NCBI RefSeq assembly: GCF_000423085.1
Contig: NZ_AUHH01000038.1
Span: 1-42,923 of the forward strand
Direction of reading: 5' to 3'
Source: Granulicoccus phenolivorans DSM 17626 = NBRC 107789 = JCM 15570
GTDB taxonomy: Bacteria > Actinomycetota > Actinomycetes > Propionibacteriales > Propionibacteriaceae
DNA length: 42,923 bases
Shown here: positions 31,744 to 42,850 of the stretch, one piece after another
Position numbering within the stretch: the stretch's first letter is position 1
Layout: each line of letters begins with the position of its first letter
Program-made: the position numbers and the translations under genes
Notes under the pieces: model-generated
What the model saw: the letters and a program-made list of their open reading frames with translations, nothing else
Told to the model about the DNA's origin: nothing
The model's database searches: none

Positions 31744-32888
31744 CCCAGTCCCAACTCTCGTGCGATCAGCATCAGCTGGACCTCGGTGGTGCCCTCCCCG
31801 ATCTCCAGGATCTTGGAGTCGCGGTAGTGCCGGGCGACCCGGAACTCGTTGATGAAGCCGTACCCGCCGAACACCTGGGTGGCGTCGCGCGCGTTGTCCA
31901 TCGCCGCTTCGGAGGCGACCAGTTTCGCGATCGAGGCTTCCTTCTTGAACGGCTTGCCCGCCAGCATCTTGCCGGCAGCAGCGTAGTAGGCCGCCCGAGC
32001 CGCCGCGGCGCGGGCCTCCATCCGGGCGATCTTGAACGAGATCCCCTGGTTGCGCCCGATCGGCACGCCGAAGGTGATCCGCTCCTTGGCGTACCGCACC
32101 GACTCGTCGACACAGCCCTGGGCGGCACCGGTGGACAGGGCGGCGATCGCCACCCGCCCCTCGTCCAGCGTGCTCAGGAAGTGCGCGTACCCGCGCCCGC
32201 GGACGCCCAGCAGATTGGCCTCGGGCACCCGGACGTCGGTGAACGAGAGCGGGTGGGTGTCGGAGGCGTTCCACCCCACCTTGTTGTACGCCGGCTCAGC
32301 GACGAACCCGGGGGTGCCGGACGGGACGATGATCGTGGAGATCTCCTTCTTCCCGTTCTCCTTCTCCCCGGTGACCGCACTGACGGTGACCAGAGAGGTG
32401 ATGTCGGTGCCGGAGTTGGTGATGAACTGCTTCGCGCCGTTGATCACCCATTCCCCGTCGACCAGCCGGGCGGTGGTCCGGGTGGCGCCGGCGTCCGAGC
32501 CCGCCTCCGGCTCGGTCAGACCGAAGCCGGCCAGCCGCTTGGCGGCGACCAGATCGGGCAGCCAGGTTTCCTTCTGCTCCTGGGTGCCGAACTTGAACAG
32601 CGGCATCGCGCCGAGGCTGACGCCGGCCTCCAGGGTGATGGCGACCGACTGGTCCACCCGGCCGAGCTCCTCGAGGGCCAGGGCGAGGGCGAAGTAGTCC
32701 ATTCCCGCGCCGCCGAACTCCTCGGGGAACGGCAGCCCGAACAGGCCCATCTCCCCCATCTGGGCGACCAGCTCATAGGGGAAGCTGTGTTCGACGTCGT
32801 GCTTCTCCGAGACCGGCGCGACCTGCTTGTCGGCGAAGTCGGCGACCTGGGCCTTCACATCGCGGTAGTGGTCTTCCAATTCCCACAT
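31740..32888 (-). CDS. fadE19: Acyl-CoA dehydrogenase, isovaleryl/branched-chain type
   Basis: This 382-residue flavoprotein has FGLTEPEAGSDAGATRT (FAD/acyl binding), INGAKQFITNSG, ERITFGVPIGRNQGISFKIARM, QVFGGYGFINEF and RDSKILEIGEGTTEVQ near the C-terminus. Context beside a methylcrotonyl-CoA carboxylase-type pair supports action on isovaleryl-CoA or 2-methyl-branched acyl-CoA. The symbol is taken from the syntenic mycobacterial gene. AAGGAG precedes the ATG, 5 bp after the carboxylase stop. Confidence 0.85.
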   Translation of the reverse strand: MWELEDHYRDVKAQVADFADKQVAPVSEKHDVEHSFPYELVAQMGEMGLFGLPFPEEFGGAGMDYFALALALEELGRVDQSVAITLEAGVSLGAMPLFKFGTQEQKETWLPDLVAAKRLAGFGLTEPEAGSDAGATRTTARLVDGEWVINGAKQFITNSGTDITSLVTVSAVTGEKENGKKEISTIIVPSGTPGFVAEPAYNKVGWNASDTHPLSFTDVRVPEANLLGVRGRGYAHFLSTLDEGRVAIAALSTGAAQGCVDESVRYAKERITFGVPIGRNQGISFKIARMEARAAAARAAYYAAAGKMLAGKPFKKEASIAKLVASEAAMDNARDATQVFGGYGFINEFRVARHYRDSKILEIGEGTTEVQLMLIARELGLG

Positions 32889-32893
32889 CGGGG

Positions 32894-34981
32894 TTACTCC
32901 TTGTTTCCTGCGTCAGTGGATTCGGCCGGCTCGGCCGGGGTGGGATCGATCGTGGCGAGCACCTGTTCGGCGGTGGTCTGCGCCCCGACGGCCGCGTGCA
33001 GCCGGACGGTCCCGGCCAGCGGTGCGCGCAGGGTGTGCTCCATCTTCATCGCCTCGACGGTGATCACCGGGTCGCCCTCGGCGACCTCGGCGCCGTCGGC
33101 CACATGGACCGCGATCACCGCGCCGGGCATCGGGCTGCGCAGTTCGGCATCGGCGACCGCGCCGTCATGGATCCGCGGATCGATCAGCGGCCGCAGCCGC
33201 AGGTCCCAGGTACCGCGCTCGCCGTGCACCCAGAACGTGTCGCCGGTCCGCCGGATCAGCCAGATCTGCTGCCGGTCGTCGACGGTGATCCGCAGTTGCT
33301 CGCCGTCCCGGGCGACCCGGGCGTGGTGCCGGGTCGGGGCCTCGGTCGGCGTGGCCGCGCCGATCAGCGCATCGCCGAGGGTGATCGTCGCGTCCTGCGG
33401 CGTACCCTGCAGGCCGACGGTGACCGCAGCGGTGCCGGAGCCGGCATCGACGCGGGTGTAGACCGGGGCCCGCTCACCGATCCGCCAGCCGTTGGGGATG
33501 TCCCAGGCGCTGCGATGGTTCTTCGGGACCGCGGCCCAGCGGGCCTCGGTACGACTCATCGCGGCCGCGACCAGGGCGCCGACCGGGGCCGGGGTCGGGG
33601 TGTAGCTGTCGACCGAGCGATCGAGCAGACCGGTGTCGAGATCGCCGGCGAGCACCTCAGGCCGGTTCAGCAGGAAGCGACAGAAGTCGATATTGGTCCG
33701 CAGCCCGATCACCGCAGTGTCGGCCAGGGCCGCGTCCAGCGCCCGCAGCGCCTGGCTCCGGTCGGCGGCATGGGCGATCACCTTGGCCAGCATCGGGTCG
33801 TAGTGGGAGCCCACCTCGGTGCCCTCCCGCAACCCCGAATCCACCCGTACGCCGGGGCGACTCGGCTCACGCAGCGCCAGCACGGTGCCGCCGGTCGGCA
33901 GGAATCCGTTGCCGGGGTCCTCGGCGTACACCCGGGCCTCGATGGCGTGTCCGGTCATCGTGATGTCGGACTGGGCCAGGGTGAGCGGCTCCCCGGCCGC
34001 GATCCGGACCTGCCAGGCGACCAGGTCGACGCCGGTGACCATTTCGGTGACCGGGTGCTCGACCTGCAGCCGGGTGTTCATCTCCATGAAGAAGAACTCC
34101 TCCGGCGCCTTCGCCGAAACGATGAACTCCACGGTCCCGGCACCGACGTAGTCGACCGAGCGGGCCGCATCGCAGGCCGCGGCGCCGATCCGGTCGCGGG
34201 TGGCCGCATCGAGCAGCGGGCTCGGCGCCTCCTCGATCACCTTCTGGTGGCGCCGCTGCAGCGAGCATTCGCGTTCGCCGAGATGGATCACGTTGCCGTG
34301 TCGATCGGCAAGGATCTGCACCTCGATGTGCCGCGGGGTGTCCACGAAGCGCTCCAGGAAGAGCGTGTCATCGCCGAAGGAGGACGCCGCCTCGCGGCGC
34401 GCGGAGACCAGCGCCTCCGGCAGGTCCTCGGCCCGCTCGACGCGGCGCATGCCCTTGCCGCCACCGCCGGCCGACGGCTTCACCAGAACCGGGTAGCCCA
34501 CCTCGGCGGCGGCCCCGATCAGGTCGGCGTCGGTCAGACCGGGGCGGCTGATCCCGGGCACCGTGGGGACTCCGCGGGCCGACACGGCGGCCTTGGCGGA
34601 GATCTTGTCGCCCATCGTGTTGATCGCCGAGGCGGGCGGGCCGATGAAGATGATCCCGGCCTCCTCGCAGGCCTTGGCGAAGGCCGCGTTCTCGGACAGG
34701 AAGCCGTAGCCGGGGTGGATCGCGTCGGCACCGGTCTCCTTGGCCGCGGCGATCACCTTGGCGATGTCGAGGTAGGACTGGGCTGCCGGGGCGGGGCCCA
34801 GGCGTACGGCCAGGTCGGCCTCGCGAACGTGCCGGGCGCCGGCGTCGGCATCGGAGTAGACCGCGATGGCGGTGATGCCGAGTTCGTGCAGGGTCCGGAT
34901 GACCCGGCAAGCAATCTCGCCGCGGTTGGCGATGAGGACCGAGGAGATACCGGTGGTGGGAGTCGAGGTCACGGTGATCAC
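32894..34981 (-). CDS. accA1: Acyl-CoA carboxylase alpha subunit (biotin carboxylase + BCCP)
   Basis: This roughly 695-residue protein has the biotin carboxylase N-terminus [20 protein letters not shown] and the ATP-grasp segments [16 protein letters not shown] and [37 protein letters not shown] is also present, and a C-terminal biotinyl domain has EAMKMEH with K646 the biotinylation site. It loads CO2 onto biotin for the carboxyltransferase encoded upstream. The GTG at 34981 overlaps the carboxyltransferase stop; an alternative in-frame GTG is at 34972. Gene order and length suggest a 3-methylcrotonyl-CoA carboxylase-type enzyme, but propionyl-CoA activity cannot be excluded. Confidence 0.9.
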   Translation of the reverse strand: MITVTSTPTTGISSVLIANRGEIACRVIRTLHELGITAIAVYSDADAGARHVREADLAVRLGPAPAAQSYLDIAKVIAAAKETGADAIHPGYGFLSENAAFAKACEEAGIIFIGPPASAINTMGDKISAKAAVSARGVPTVPGISRPGLTDADLIGAAAEVGYPVLVKPSAGGGGKGMRRVERAEDLPEALVSARREAASSFGDDTLFLERFVDTPRHIEVQILADRHGNVIHLGERECSLQRRHQKVIEEAPSPLLDAATRDRIGAAACDAARSVDYVGAGTVEFIVSAKAPEEFFFMEMNTRLQVEHPVTEMVTGVDLVAWQVRIAAGEPLTLAQSDITMTGHAIEARVYAEDPGNGFLPTGGTVLALREPSRPGVRVDSGLREGTEVGSHYDPMLAKVIAHAADRSQALRALDAALADTAVIGLRTNIDFCRFLLNRPEVLAGDLDTGLLDRSVDSYTPTPAPVGALVAAAMSRTEARWAAVPKNHRSAWDIPNGWRIGERAPVYTRVDAGSGTAAVTVGLQGTPQDATITLGDALIGAATPTEAPTRHHARVARDGEQLRITVDDRQQIWLIRRTGDTFWVHGERGTWDLRLRPLIDPRIHDGAVADAELRSPMPGAVIAVHVADGAEVAEGDPVITVEAMKMEHTLRAPLAGTVRLHAAVGAQTTAEQVLATIDPTPAEPAESTDAGNKE

Positions 34982-36555
34982 ATCCTGAAGACGCCGTTGT
35001 TGACCGGCGCGAGGGGGGCGTTGGCGGCGACGGAGAGGGCGAGGCCGAGGACGGTGCGGGTGTCGGCGGGGTCGATCACGCCGTCGTCCCACAGCCGCGC
35101 GGTGGAGTAGTACGCCGAGGACTGGGTCTCGAACTGCTCGCGGATCGGGGCGGTGAACTCGGCCTGGTCTGCGTCGGTCCACTCCCCGCCGGAGCGGCGG
35201 ACCTGGTTCGCCCGGACGCTGGCCAGGGTGTCGGCGGCCTGGGCGCCACCCATCACCGAGATCTTCGCGTTCGGCCACATCCACAGGAACCGCGGTGAGT
35301 ACGCCCGGCCGCACATGGAGTAGTTCCCGGCCCCGAAGGAGCCGCCGATGACGACGGTGAACTTCGGCACCCGGGCGCACGCCACGGCGGTGACCATCTT
35401 GGCACCGTTCTTGGCGATGCCGCCGGCCTCGTATTCGCGGCCGACCATGAAGCCGTTGATGTTCTGCAGGAAGACCAGCGGGATCTTGCGCCGGTCGCAC
35501 AGTTCGATGAAGTGGGCACCCTTGAGCGCGGACTCGCTGAACAGCACCCCGTTGTTGCCGATGATGCCGACCGGGTGACCGTGGATGTGGGCGAAGGCGG
35601 TGACCAGGGTGGTGCCGTACTCGGCCTTGAACTCGGTGTATTCGCCGCCGTCGACGATGGTCTCGATGACTTCGCGGACGTCGTACTGGGTTCGCGAATC
35701 AACCGGGACGCGGTCGTAGAGCTCGGTCTGCGGGCGGATCGGGTCGACGGTCTCGAGGATCTCCCACGGGGCCGGCTCGGGGCGCGGCGTGGTCGCGATG
35801 ATCTGCCGGACCCGCATCAGCGCGTCGTAGTCGTCGGTGGCCAGGTGGTCGACCACCCCGGAGATCTTGGCGTGCAGGTCGCCGCCGCCCAGTTCCTCGG
35901 CGGTGACCTCCTCGCCGGTGGCCGCCTTCACCAGCGGCGGCCCGGCCAGGAAGATCGTGCCCTGGTTGCGGACGATGATGGCCTCGTCACTCATCGCCGG
36001 CACGTACGCCCCGCCGGCGGTGCACGAGCCGAGCACCGCGGCGATCTGCGGCACTCCCTCGGCGGACATGGTGGCCTGGTTGTAGAAGATCCGGCCGAAG
36101 TGGTCCCGGTCGGGGAAGACCTCGTCCTGCTCCAGCAGCATCGCGCCGCCGGAGTCGACCAGGTAGATACACGGCAGCCGGTTGGCCAGGGCGATCTCCT
36201 GGGCCCGCAGGTGCTTCTTCACCGTGATCGGGTAGTAGGTGCCGCCGGACACGGTGGCGTCATTGGCGACGATCATGCACTCGCGGCCCTCGACCCGGCC
36301 GATGCCGGCGACCATGCCCGCGGCGGGCGCCTTGCCGCCGTACATCTCCTCGGCGGCCAGCGGAGCCAGCTCGAGGAAGGGGCTGCCCGGATCGAGCAGC
36401 ACGTCGATCCGGTCGCGGACCAGGAGTTTGCCGCGCTCCAGGTGCCGCGCCCGGGCCTTCTCCCCGCCGCCGAGGGCGACGCGATCGAGCCGGGCGCGCA
36501 GGTCGGCGACCAGGTTCAGGTGTTCGTCTCGCGGCGAGTTCGCAGCGGTCTCCAT
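34978..36555 (-). CDS. accD1: Acyl-CoA carboxylase beta subunit (carboxyltransferase), methylcrotonyl-CoA type
   Basis: The ATG at 36555 ([15 protein letters not shown]) gives 525 residues; a TTG ten codons earlier is an alternative start. Crotonase-fold carboxyltransferase features include [75 protein letters not shown] and [18 protein letters not shown]. The pattern VDSGGA with [20 protein letters not shown] is typical of MCC beta subunits. It transfers carboxyl from biotin to 3-methylcrotonyl-CoA in leucine degradation. It is the first gene of the five-gene operon. Confidence 0.9.
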   Translation of the reverse strand: METAANSPRDEHLNLVADLRARLDRVALGGGEKARARHLERGKLLVRDRIDVLLDPGSPFLELAPLAAEEMYGGKAPAAGMVAGIGRVEGRECMIVANDATVSGGTYYPITVKKHLRAQEIALANRLPCIYLVDSGGAMLLEQDEVFPDRDHFGRIFYNQATMSAEGVPQIAAVLGSCTAGGAYVPAMSDEAIIVRNQGTIFLAGPPLVKAATGEEVTAEELGGGDLHAKISGVVDHLATDDYDALMRVRQIIATTPRPEPAPWEILETVDPIRPQTELYDRVPVDSRTQYDVREVIETIVDGGEYTEFKAEYGTTLVTAFAHIHGHPVGIIGNNGVLFSESALKGAHFIELCDRRKIPLVFLQNINGFMVGREYEAGGIAKNGAKMVTAVACARVPKFTVVIGGSFGAGNYSMCGRAYSPRFLWMWPNAKISVMGGAQAADTLASVRANQVRRSGGEWTDADQAEFTAPIREQFETQSSAYYSTARLWDDGVIDPADTRTVLGLALSVAANAPLAPVNNGVFRM

Positions 36556-36879
36556 CGACGGCCCCCAGCGTTCAGTTAGTTGCAATTAAGTTAAGTCGTA
36601 TTAACTGAGACGAGTGTAACGCGCACCACGGGGTCATGTCTATGCCCTGAGGGTCGATTCTTCCGATACTCCGGGAACATATCCGACGTTTCGTGGAATG
36701 TGTGCTGAGATTGATCGCTGGGACGACAGTAGGCCGATCCTGCCAACCCTCCTGTGTGCGGATTCTGTCCCTCGATGGCACGAATCAGTCCAATCGGCCC
36801 ATTTACTCGGAAGTAGCAGCACGATCCGCACACTCCGCCGCAGCCAGCTGGATCCGGCGGCGCGGGATTGCCCGGGGAA
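36556..36879. other. Region between TetR gene and acyl-CoA carboxylase operon
   Basis: The 324 bp is less GC-rich than its surroundings, especially 36573-36610 and 36640-36830. It contains the operon leader and an inverted-repeat operator candidate. Short open frames present on both strands show no recognisable product and overlapping alternatives, so I do not call them. Confidence 0.5.
36573..36607. promoter_or_regulatory. Candidate TetR operator upstream of the leucine operon
   Basis: AGTTAA (36589-36594) and TTAACT (36601-36606) form a perfect inverted repeat with a 6-bp spacer. An outer CAGTTA (36573-36578) and TAACTG (36602-36607) form a second symmetry. The AT-rich cluster ends 18 bp upstream of the carboxylase ATG. 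The TetR protein at 36880-37488 is the likely ligand-responsive repressor. Confidence 0.5.
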
Positions 36880-37488
36880 TCAGGCGGCCAGCGCCGCCAG
36901 GGCCATCCGGGTCAGGATCGGACGCAGGTCCTCCGCTGCCATTACCGGCAGTCGGGGGCTGGAGTTGAGCAGCCCGAACACCGCATGGACGCGGGCCCGG
37001 GCCTCGGTCCGGTCCAGGCCGGCCTGTTGTGCCTGCAACGCATCGCCCCAGATCTCGGCGTACTCGCGCTGCAGGGTGCGCACCTGGTGCCGCGGCCCTT
37101 CCGGCAGGCTGCGCAGGTCCTGGAACTGGATCAGAATCAGGTCGGGTTCGGTCAGCACGAAGTCCACGTGCCGCGCGATCAGGCCGGCCACGACCTCGTC
37201 GGCGGCCAGGTCGGCGTCGCGGACCTGCTGCCCGCCGGCCAGCAGCCGCTCGGAGATCCCGACCAGCAGTTCGGCCAGGACCCCCTCCTTGGAGTCGAAA
37301 TACCGGTACATGGCCGGGCCGGAAATGCCTACTTCCTGGCCGATGTCGTCCAGGCGCACGCTGTGGAAGCCGCGAGCGGCCATCAACCGGGCAGCCGCTG
37401 CCAGGATCTCGATGCGTCGCTCCGCCTTCGCGGCTGCGCGGGTCGCCGGCACCACCACATCGGTCCCCTGCCCAGAAGCACCGGCCAT
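36880..37488 (-). CDS. TetR/AcrR-family regulator
   Basis: The ATG at 37488 gives 202 residues. The N-terminal HTH spans about 20-65 (RRIEILAAAARLMAARGFHSVRLDDIGQEVGISGPAMYRYFDSKEGVLAELL). The helical ligand domain follows and ends ILTRMALAALAA. In the syntenic mycobacterial locus a TetR repressor (Rv2506) lies beside the same catabolic genes, so this protein is probably the acyl-CoA-responsive repressor of the operon at 30401-36555. It lies 28 bp downstream of hspR on the same strand, so some heat-shock read-through is possible. Confidence 0.85.
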   Translation of the reverse strand: MAGASGQGTDVVVPATRAAAKAERRIEILAAAARLMAARGFHSVRLDDIGQEVGISGPAMYRYFDSKEGVLAELLVGISERLLAGGQQVRDADLAADEVVAGLIARHVDFVLTEPDLILIQFQDLRSLPEGPRHQVRTLQREYAEIWGDALQAQQAGLDRTEARARVHAVFGLLNSSPRLPVMAAEDLRPILTRMALAALAA

Positions 37489-37516
37489 CCTCACCCTCCT
37501 GTCCGCGAGCGCCCGA

Positions 37517-37960
37517 TCACTTGGCCGGGAGCGCGCGTTGCCGCTGCCAGCCCGCCGGGCGCGGATGTTGCAGCGTACCAACTCCACCCGACCGATCGGC
37601 CGAAAACAGCCGTTGCCCGGTGCCGCGCTGGGCAATCCGGATCTGTTCGGTCAGTTCCGCCACCTGGCCCCGGAGTTCCTCCAGTTCGCTCTGCATCTCC
37701 AGGATGCGCCGAATCCCCTCCAGATTGATCCCGTCCTCCTTGGACAGTTTCTGGATCAGCCGCAGCCGGGACACATCGCGCGCGGAGTACCGCCGCCCCC
37801 GGCCGCTGGCCCGACTGGGCCGGACCAGCCCCATCCGGTCGTAGCTGCGCAGCGTCTGCGGATGCATCCCGGAGAGTTGGGCCGCCACCGAGATCACGAA
37901 AATCGGCGCGTCGGGATCGACCTTCTGCAGGCCATGACCGTCGGCCCTGATACGTGCCAT
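37517..37960 (-). CDS. hspR: MerR-family heat-shock repressor
   Basis: This 147-residue protein has a MerR-type HTH, FVISVAAQLSGMHPQTLRSYDRMGLVRPSRA and GRGRRYSARDVSRLRLIQKLS, then a coiled coil (LEMQSELEELRGQVAELTEQI). The Pro/His/Gln (HPQTLR) recognition segment is that of HspR. It represses the dnaK operon through HAIR inverted repeats and uses DnaK as co-repressor. Terminal position in dnaK-grpE-dnaJ-hspR is the standard actinobacterial arrangement. Strong GAGGAG precedes the ATG. Confidence 0.95.
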   Translation of the reverse strand: MARIRADGHGLQKVDPDAPIFVISVAAQLSGMHPQTLRSYDRMGLVRPSRASGRGRRYSARDVSRLRLIQKLSKEDGINLEGIRRILEMQSELEELRGQVAELTEQIRIAQRGTGQRLFSADRSGGVGTLQHPRPAGWQRQRALPAK

Positions 37961-37983
37961 GTCTCCTCCCTCGGTGCGCCGGC

Positions 37984-39141
37984 TCAGCGGGTCAGGTTCT
38001 TGCGCGGATCGGGCTCCCCGGCCGCGGCGGCGTACTCGCGCAGCGACTCCTGGGCCGCCGGATCCAACTTCTGCGGAACGACTACTTCCACGGTAACCAG
38101 CAGGTCCGCACGCGTACCGTCCTTGCGCGGTACACCCTTGCCGCGGGCCCGGAACGTACGCCCACTCGGGGTCCCGGCCGGGATCTTGATCCGCACCGCG
38201 GGGCCCTTCAGGGTCGGCACCGTGATCTCCGCGCCCAGCGCCGCCTCCGGGAAGGTGATCGGTACGGTCACGGTGAGGTTGTCCCCACTGCGGCCGAACA
38301 GCGGGTGGGAGGCGACATGCACCAGGACGTACAGGTCACCGGCCGCGCCCCCGTTCTCGCCGGGACCGCCCTTGCCCTTGACCCGGATCTTCTGGCCGTC
38401 GTTGACGCCGGCCGGGATGCGTACCTGCATCGTCCGGGTCGACTTGGCCCGCCCGGAGCCGTTGCACTCGGGGCAGGGGTCATCGACGATCAGGCCCCGG
38501 CCGCGGCAGTCGCGACACGGTTCGGTGACCGCGAACACCCCGCCGGAGGACGAGGTCTGCATCCCGGATCCCTCACAGGTTGGACAGACCCGCGGCATGG
38601 TCCCGGCGCGGGCGCCGGTGCCGTGGCAGGACGGACACGCATCGGTGGAGGTCAGCTGGATGGGCACGGTCTTGCCCTCGACCGACTCCTCAAAGGTCAG
38701 CGACACCTCGCCCTCGATGTCGGTACCGCGGCGCGGCCCACGACCGGTGGCACCGGTGGTCCGCCCGCCCCGGTTGAACAGATCACCGAAGAGGTCGCCG
38801 AAGTTCCCGCCGCCGCCCTGGGCGTTGCGGAACAGGTCGTCCATCGGATTGCTCCCGCCGCTGCCGGAGCCGCCGCGCGGGAACCGGAAGCCCCCGCCAC
38901 CGCCGCCGAACAGCTTGCGCGCCTCGTCGTACTCCTTGCGCTTCTTCGGGTCGGACAGGACCGAGTTGGCCTCCGAGGCCTCCTTGAACCGCTTCTCCGC
39001 CGCAGCGTTGTCGGGGTTCTGGTCCGGGTGGTTCTCCCGGGCAATCTTGCGGAAGGCCTTCTTGATGTCGTCGGCGCTGGCGTTCTTGTCGACCCCGAGA
39101 ACCTTGTAGAAGTCCTTCTCGATCCAGTCCTTGGTACTCAT
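37984..39141 (-). CDS. dnaJ: Co-chaperone DnaJ
   Basis: This 385-residue type I J-protein has a J domain with the HPD motif in [10 protein letters not shown], a G/F-rich region (about 75-130), and four zinc-finger repeats [24 protein letters not shown] and CPECNGSG. The C-terminal substrate domain follows. It delivers clients to DnaK and stimulates its ATPase. GAGGAGG precedes the ATG; hspR follows after 23 bp. Confidence 0.97.
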   Translation of the reverse strand: MSTKDWIEKDFYKVLGVDKNASADDIKKAFRKIARENHPDQNPDNAAAEKRFKEASEANSVLSDPKKRKEYDEARKLFGGGGGGFRFPRGGSGSGGSNPMDDLFRNAQGGGGNFGDLFGDLFNRGGRTTGATGRGPRRGTDIEGEVSLTFEESVEGKTVPIQLTSTDACPSCHGTGARAGTMPRVCPTCEGSGMQTSSSGGVFAVTEPCRDCRGRGLIVDDPCPECNGSGRAKSTRTMQVRIPAGVNDGQKIRVKGKGGPGENGGAAGDLYVLVHVASHPLFGRSGDNLTVTVPITFPEAALGAEITVPTLKGPAVRIKIPAGTPSGRTFRARGKGVPRKDGTRADLLVTVEVVVPQKLDPAAQESLREYAAAAGEPDPRKNLTR

Positions 39142-39164
39142 CGGCCGCCCTCCTCGGGGTCAGT

Positions 39165-39809
39165 TCAGTTGTTGTCGGTCTGGTTGTCGGTGGCCGGCTC
39201 CTCGGCCGGCATCCCCACCGCAACCCGGGCCGCGCGCAGGACGCGGTCGTTCAGTTTGAAGCCCTGCTGCATCACGTCGAGCACGGTCGGCTCGGTCGCC
39301 CCGGGCATCGGCGCCTGCATCAGCGCGTCATGGATCTGCGGGTCGAAGGGCTCGCCCTTGGCCGCGTAGGAGACCAGGCCGTGCTTGGTCGCCAGCTTCT
39401 CCAGTTCATCGGCCAGCAGCTTGAAGCCGCCGGTGAGTTCGCCCTCGTGCTGACGGGCGGCAGCGATGCTGTCGAGCACCGGCAGCATGTCGTTGAGGAC
39501 CGATTCGATGCCGGCCTGTCGGGCCGCGGCGCGGTCCCGGTCGACTCGGCGCTTGTAGTTGGCGTACTCCGCGCCCAGGCGCTGCAGGTCCTCGGTACGC
39601 TCGGCCAGCTGCTTGGCCAGGTCGGCCTCACGATCGGCCGGACCGGCCTCCTCCAGCAGTTCCAGTTCCTCGATCGTGTCGGGGACGATCACCTCGCCCT
39701 CGGCGTCCGGAGCCGCCCCGGGGTTCCCCGGTTTCGGCTGCTCCGACGCGGGCTGGGCGTCCTCGGGCTGCTGGCGTTCGGGTTGGTCGGGGTTCTGCTC
39801 GGGTGCCAC
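39165..39809 (-). CDS. grpE: Nucleotide exchange factor GrpE
   Basis: This 214-residue protein starts at GTG 39809 after GGAGGATCC. A long acidic Gln/Pro-rich N-terminus precedes the coiled coil (about 60-115, including [25 protein letters not shown]). The C-terminal beta domain has [21 protein letters not shown]. It releases ADP from DnaK. It lies 214 bp downstream of dnaK across a region of strong hairpins. Confidence 0.95.
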   Translation of the reverse strand: MAPEQNPDQPERQQPEDAQPASEQPKPGNPGAAPDAEGEVIVPDTIEELELLEEAGPADREADLAKQLAERTEDLQRLGAEYANYKRRVDRDRAAARQAGIESVLNDMLPVLDSIAAARQHEGELTGGFKLLADELEKLATKHGLVSYAAKGEPFDPQIHDALMQAPMPGATEPTVLDVMQQGFKLNDRVLRAARVAVGMPAEEPATDNQTDNN

Positions 39810-40023
39810 GGATCCTCCATGCGTTTTGTACGGACGGCGGGCTCTGCTCTCCCGCCCGGTTTTCGGTGGGGCGCGTTCGCCCCGGTTCGGTTGTCGGGGC
39901 TGATGCCCCGATCATGACAGGTCGGGCCATCGATGCGTACCGATGGCCCGACCCGGGATGGATTCCCGGCCCCGGTCGGCAGGACCGCACGATGCGTGCG
40001 GGGTCAGGCCCGGGGCCGACGGA
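39810..40023 (-). promoter_or_regulatory. dnaK-grpE intergenic region with stacked hairpins
   Basis: At least three stems can form in the mRNA. A 13-bp perfect stem uses GGTCGGGCCATCG (39920-39932) and CGATGGCCCGACC (39941-39953) with an 8-nt loop. A 7-bp stem uses TCGGGGC (39894-39900) and GCCCCGA (39905-39911) with a TGAT loop. A GC-rich structure, CGGCCCCGG with CCGGGGCCG, lies just after the dnaK stop. No U-tract is seen. They probably attenuate read-through or protect the dnaK mRNA, favouring DnaK over GrpE-DnaJ. Confidence 0.65.
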
Positions 40024-41898
<1,875 letters not shown>

Positions 41899-42012
41899 AA
41901 GTGTTCCTCCAGTTGAACAGTGTCGACTGGGTTCTCCCAGCCGGGTCTTCGCCGCTCGAACTCTCGGGGAGGGGGTCGCGCCTCGCGGTGCGGCACTCCT
42001 TGAGCGGCCTGC

Positions 42013-42084
42013 ACTCAACTATGCTCCTTGAGTCCGGGTGACGCAAGGATGTGAGCTGCAAAGTTGAGCTATGTAGACTCAACT
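42013..42084 (-). promoter_or_regulatory. dnaK promoter with two HspR-type inverted repeats
   Basis: On the minus strand TTGCGT (42041-42046) and CATAGT (42018-42023) are spaced 17 bp and look like a sigma-A promoter. The upstream repeat AGTTGAG (42062-42068)...CTCAACT (42078-42084) matches the HAIR consensus CTTGAGT-N7-ACTCAAG well. A second, ACTCAA (42013-42018)...TTGAGT (42028-42033), has the arms in reversed order and covers the -10. HspR bound at either site could block transcription. Confidence 0.7.
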
Positions 42085-42260
42085 CTGAGGTATCCCCGGG
42101 TATTCCCTGATTCGGGAGACTTTCTTTGCCGCCCGCCGAGTGTCTGGTTGGCATCACGGCGGGGCGGGCGTACGGCGGATGCGTCGGCGGGGCGGGCGTA
42201 CCGCGGGTGCGTCGACGGGGGGCTGGTGGGTGGCGGACGCAGGAGCGCACCGCCCGTCCC

Positions 42261-42367
42261 GCGACAGCAATCTCCGGAGCCGGCCCTCCCGCGACAGCTT
42301 CCTCCATTCCGCGACAGCATGCTGAGGAGCCAGCCCTCCCGCGACAGCAACCTCCCTTCCGCGACGG
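42261..42367 (+). repeat. GCGACAG array with alternating 30/20-bp spacing
   Basis: CCGCGACAGC-type motifs have GCGACAG starting at 42261, 42291, 42311 and 42341, and GCGACGG at 42361, so spacings are 30, 20, 30, 20. The composite 50-bp unit is therefore present about twice, preceded by CCCTC or ATTCC-like sequence. Confidence 0.8.
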
Positions 42368-42637
42368 AGATACGGAACCAGCACCCGGTGCAGCAGGCGC
42401 GGGACGTGGCTGGCATCGCCGATTCCTCGAATGCGGCGCTGGATGACCGTGAGCCCCGGGGCTCCTATACCCACGAGGCGAGGTCAGCCCGGACGTGGAC
42501 ACCTGAGGCGCCGACGGGTGCACCCCGCGGCCAGGTGGCACGCTTCCCGCACCGCCAAAGACGACCCAGCGACTGGGACGGAATCCCGCGCCTGTTGGAG
42601 CAACCGCGGGATCACCCGCGCCCATGCGAGATGGATC

Positions 42638-42850
42638 TTCCTGTCGCAGAACGGCCCATGCCCAACTTTCCTGTCGCAGAACGGCCCATGCCCAACTTTC
42701 CTGTCGCAGAACGGCCCATGCCCAACTTTCCTGTCGCACGAGCGCCCACGCCCAACTTTTCTGTCGCGGGACGGCCCACCCACAACTTTCCCGTCGCAGG
42801 ACAGCACACCCACAACTCTCCTGTCGTAAGAGGTGCTGGCCGGCGGCCGA
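42638..42850 (-). repeat. 30-bp tandem repeat carrying CTGTCGC, seven copies
   Basis: CTGTCGC starts at 42641, 42671, 42701, 42731 and 42761, with variants CCGTCGC at 42791 and CTGTCGT at 42821, an exact 30-bp period. The first three units are identical, including CAGAACGGCCCATGCCCAAC; later ones diverge steadily. The core is the reverse complement of the motif in the array at 42261-42367. Confidence 0.9.

Noticed and set aside
36572-36833. Three overlapping short minus-strand frames upstream of the carboxylase
   Set aside because: They compete for the same DNA, cover the candidate operator, and show no recognisable product.
42154-42474. Minus-strand frame of 106 codons upstream of dnaK
   Set aside because: Part of it looks protein-like, but its second half is translated repeat sequence, there is no convincing start signal, and I recognise no family. 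I leave it uncalled.
42641-42850. Possible CRISPR array
   Set aside because: Repeats are directly adjacent with no unique spacers, and no cas genes are present in the window.
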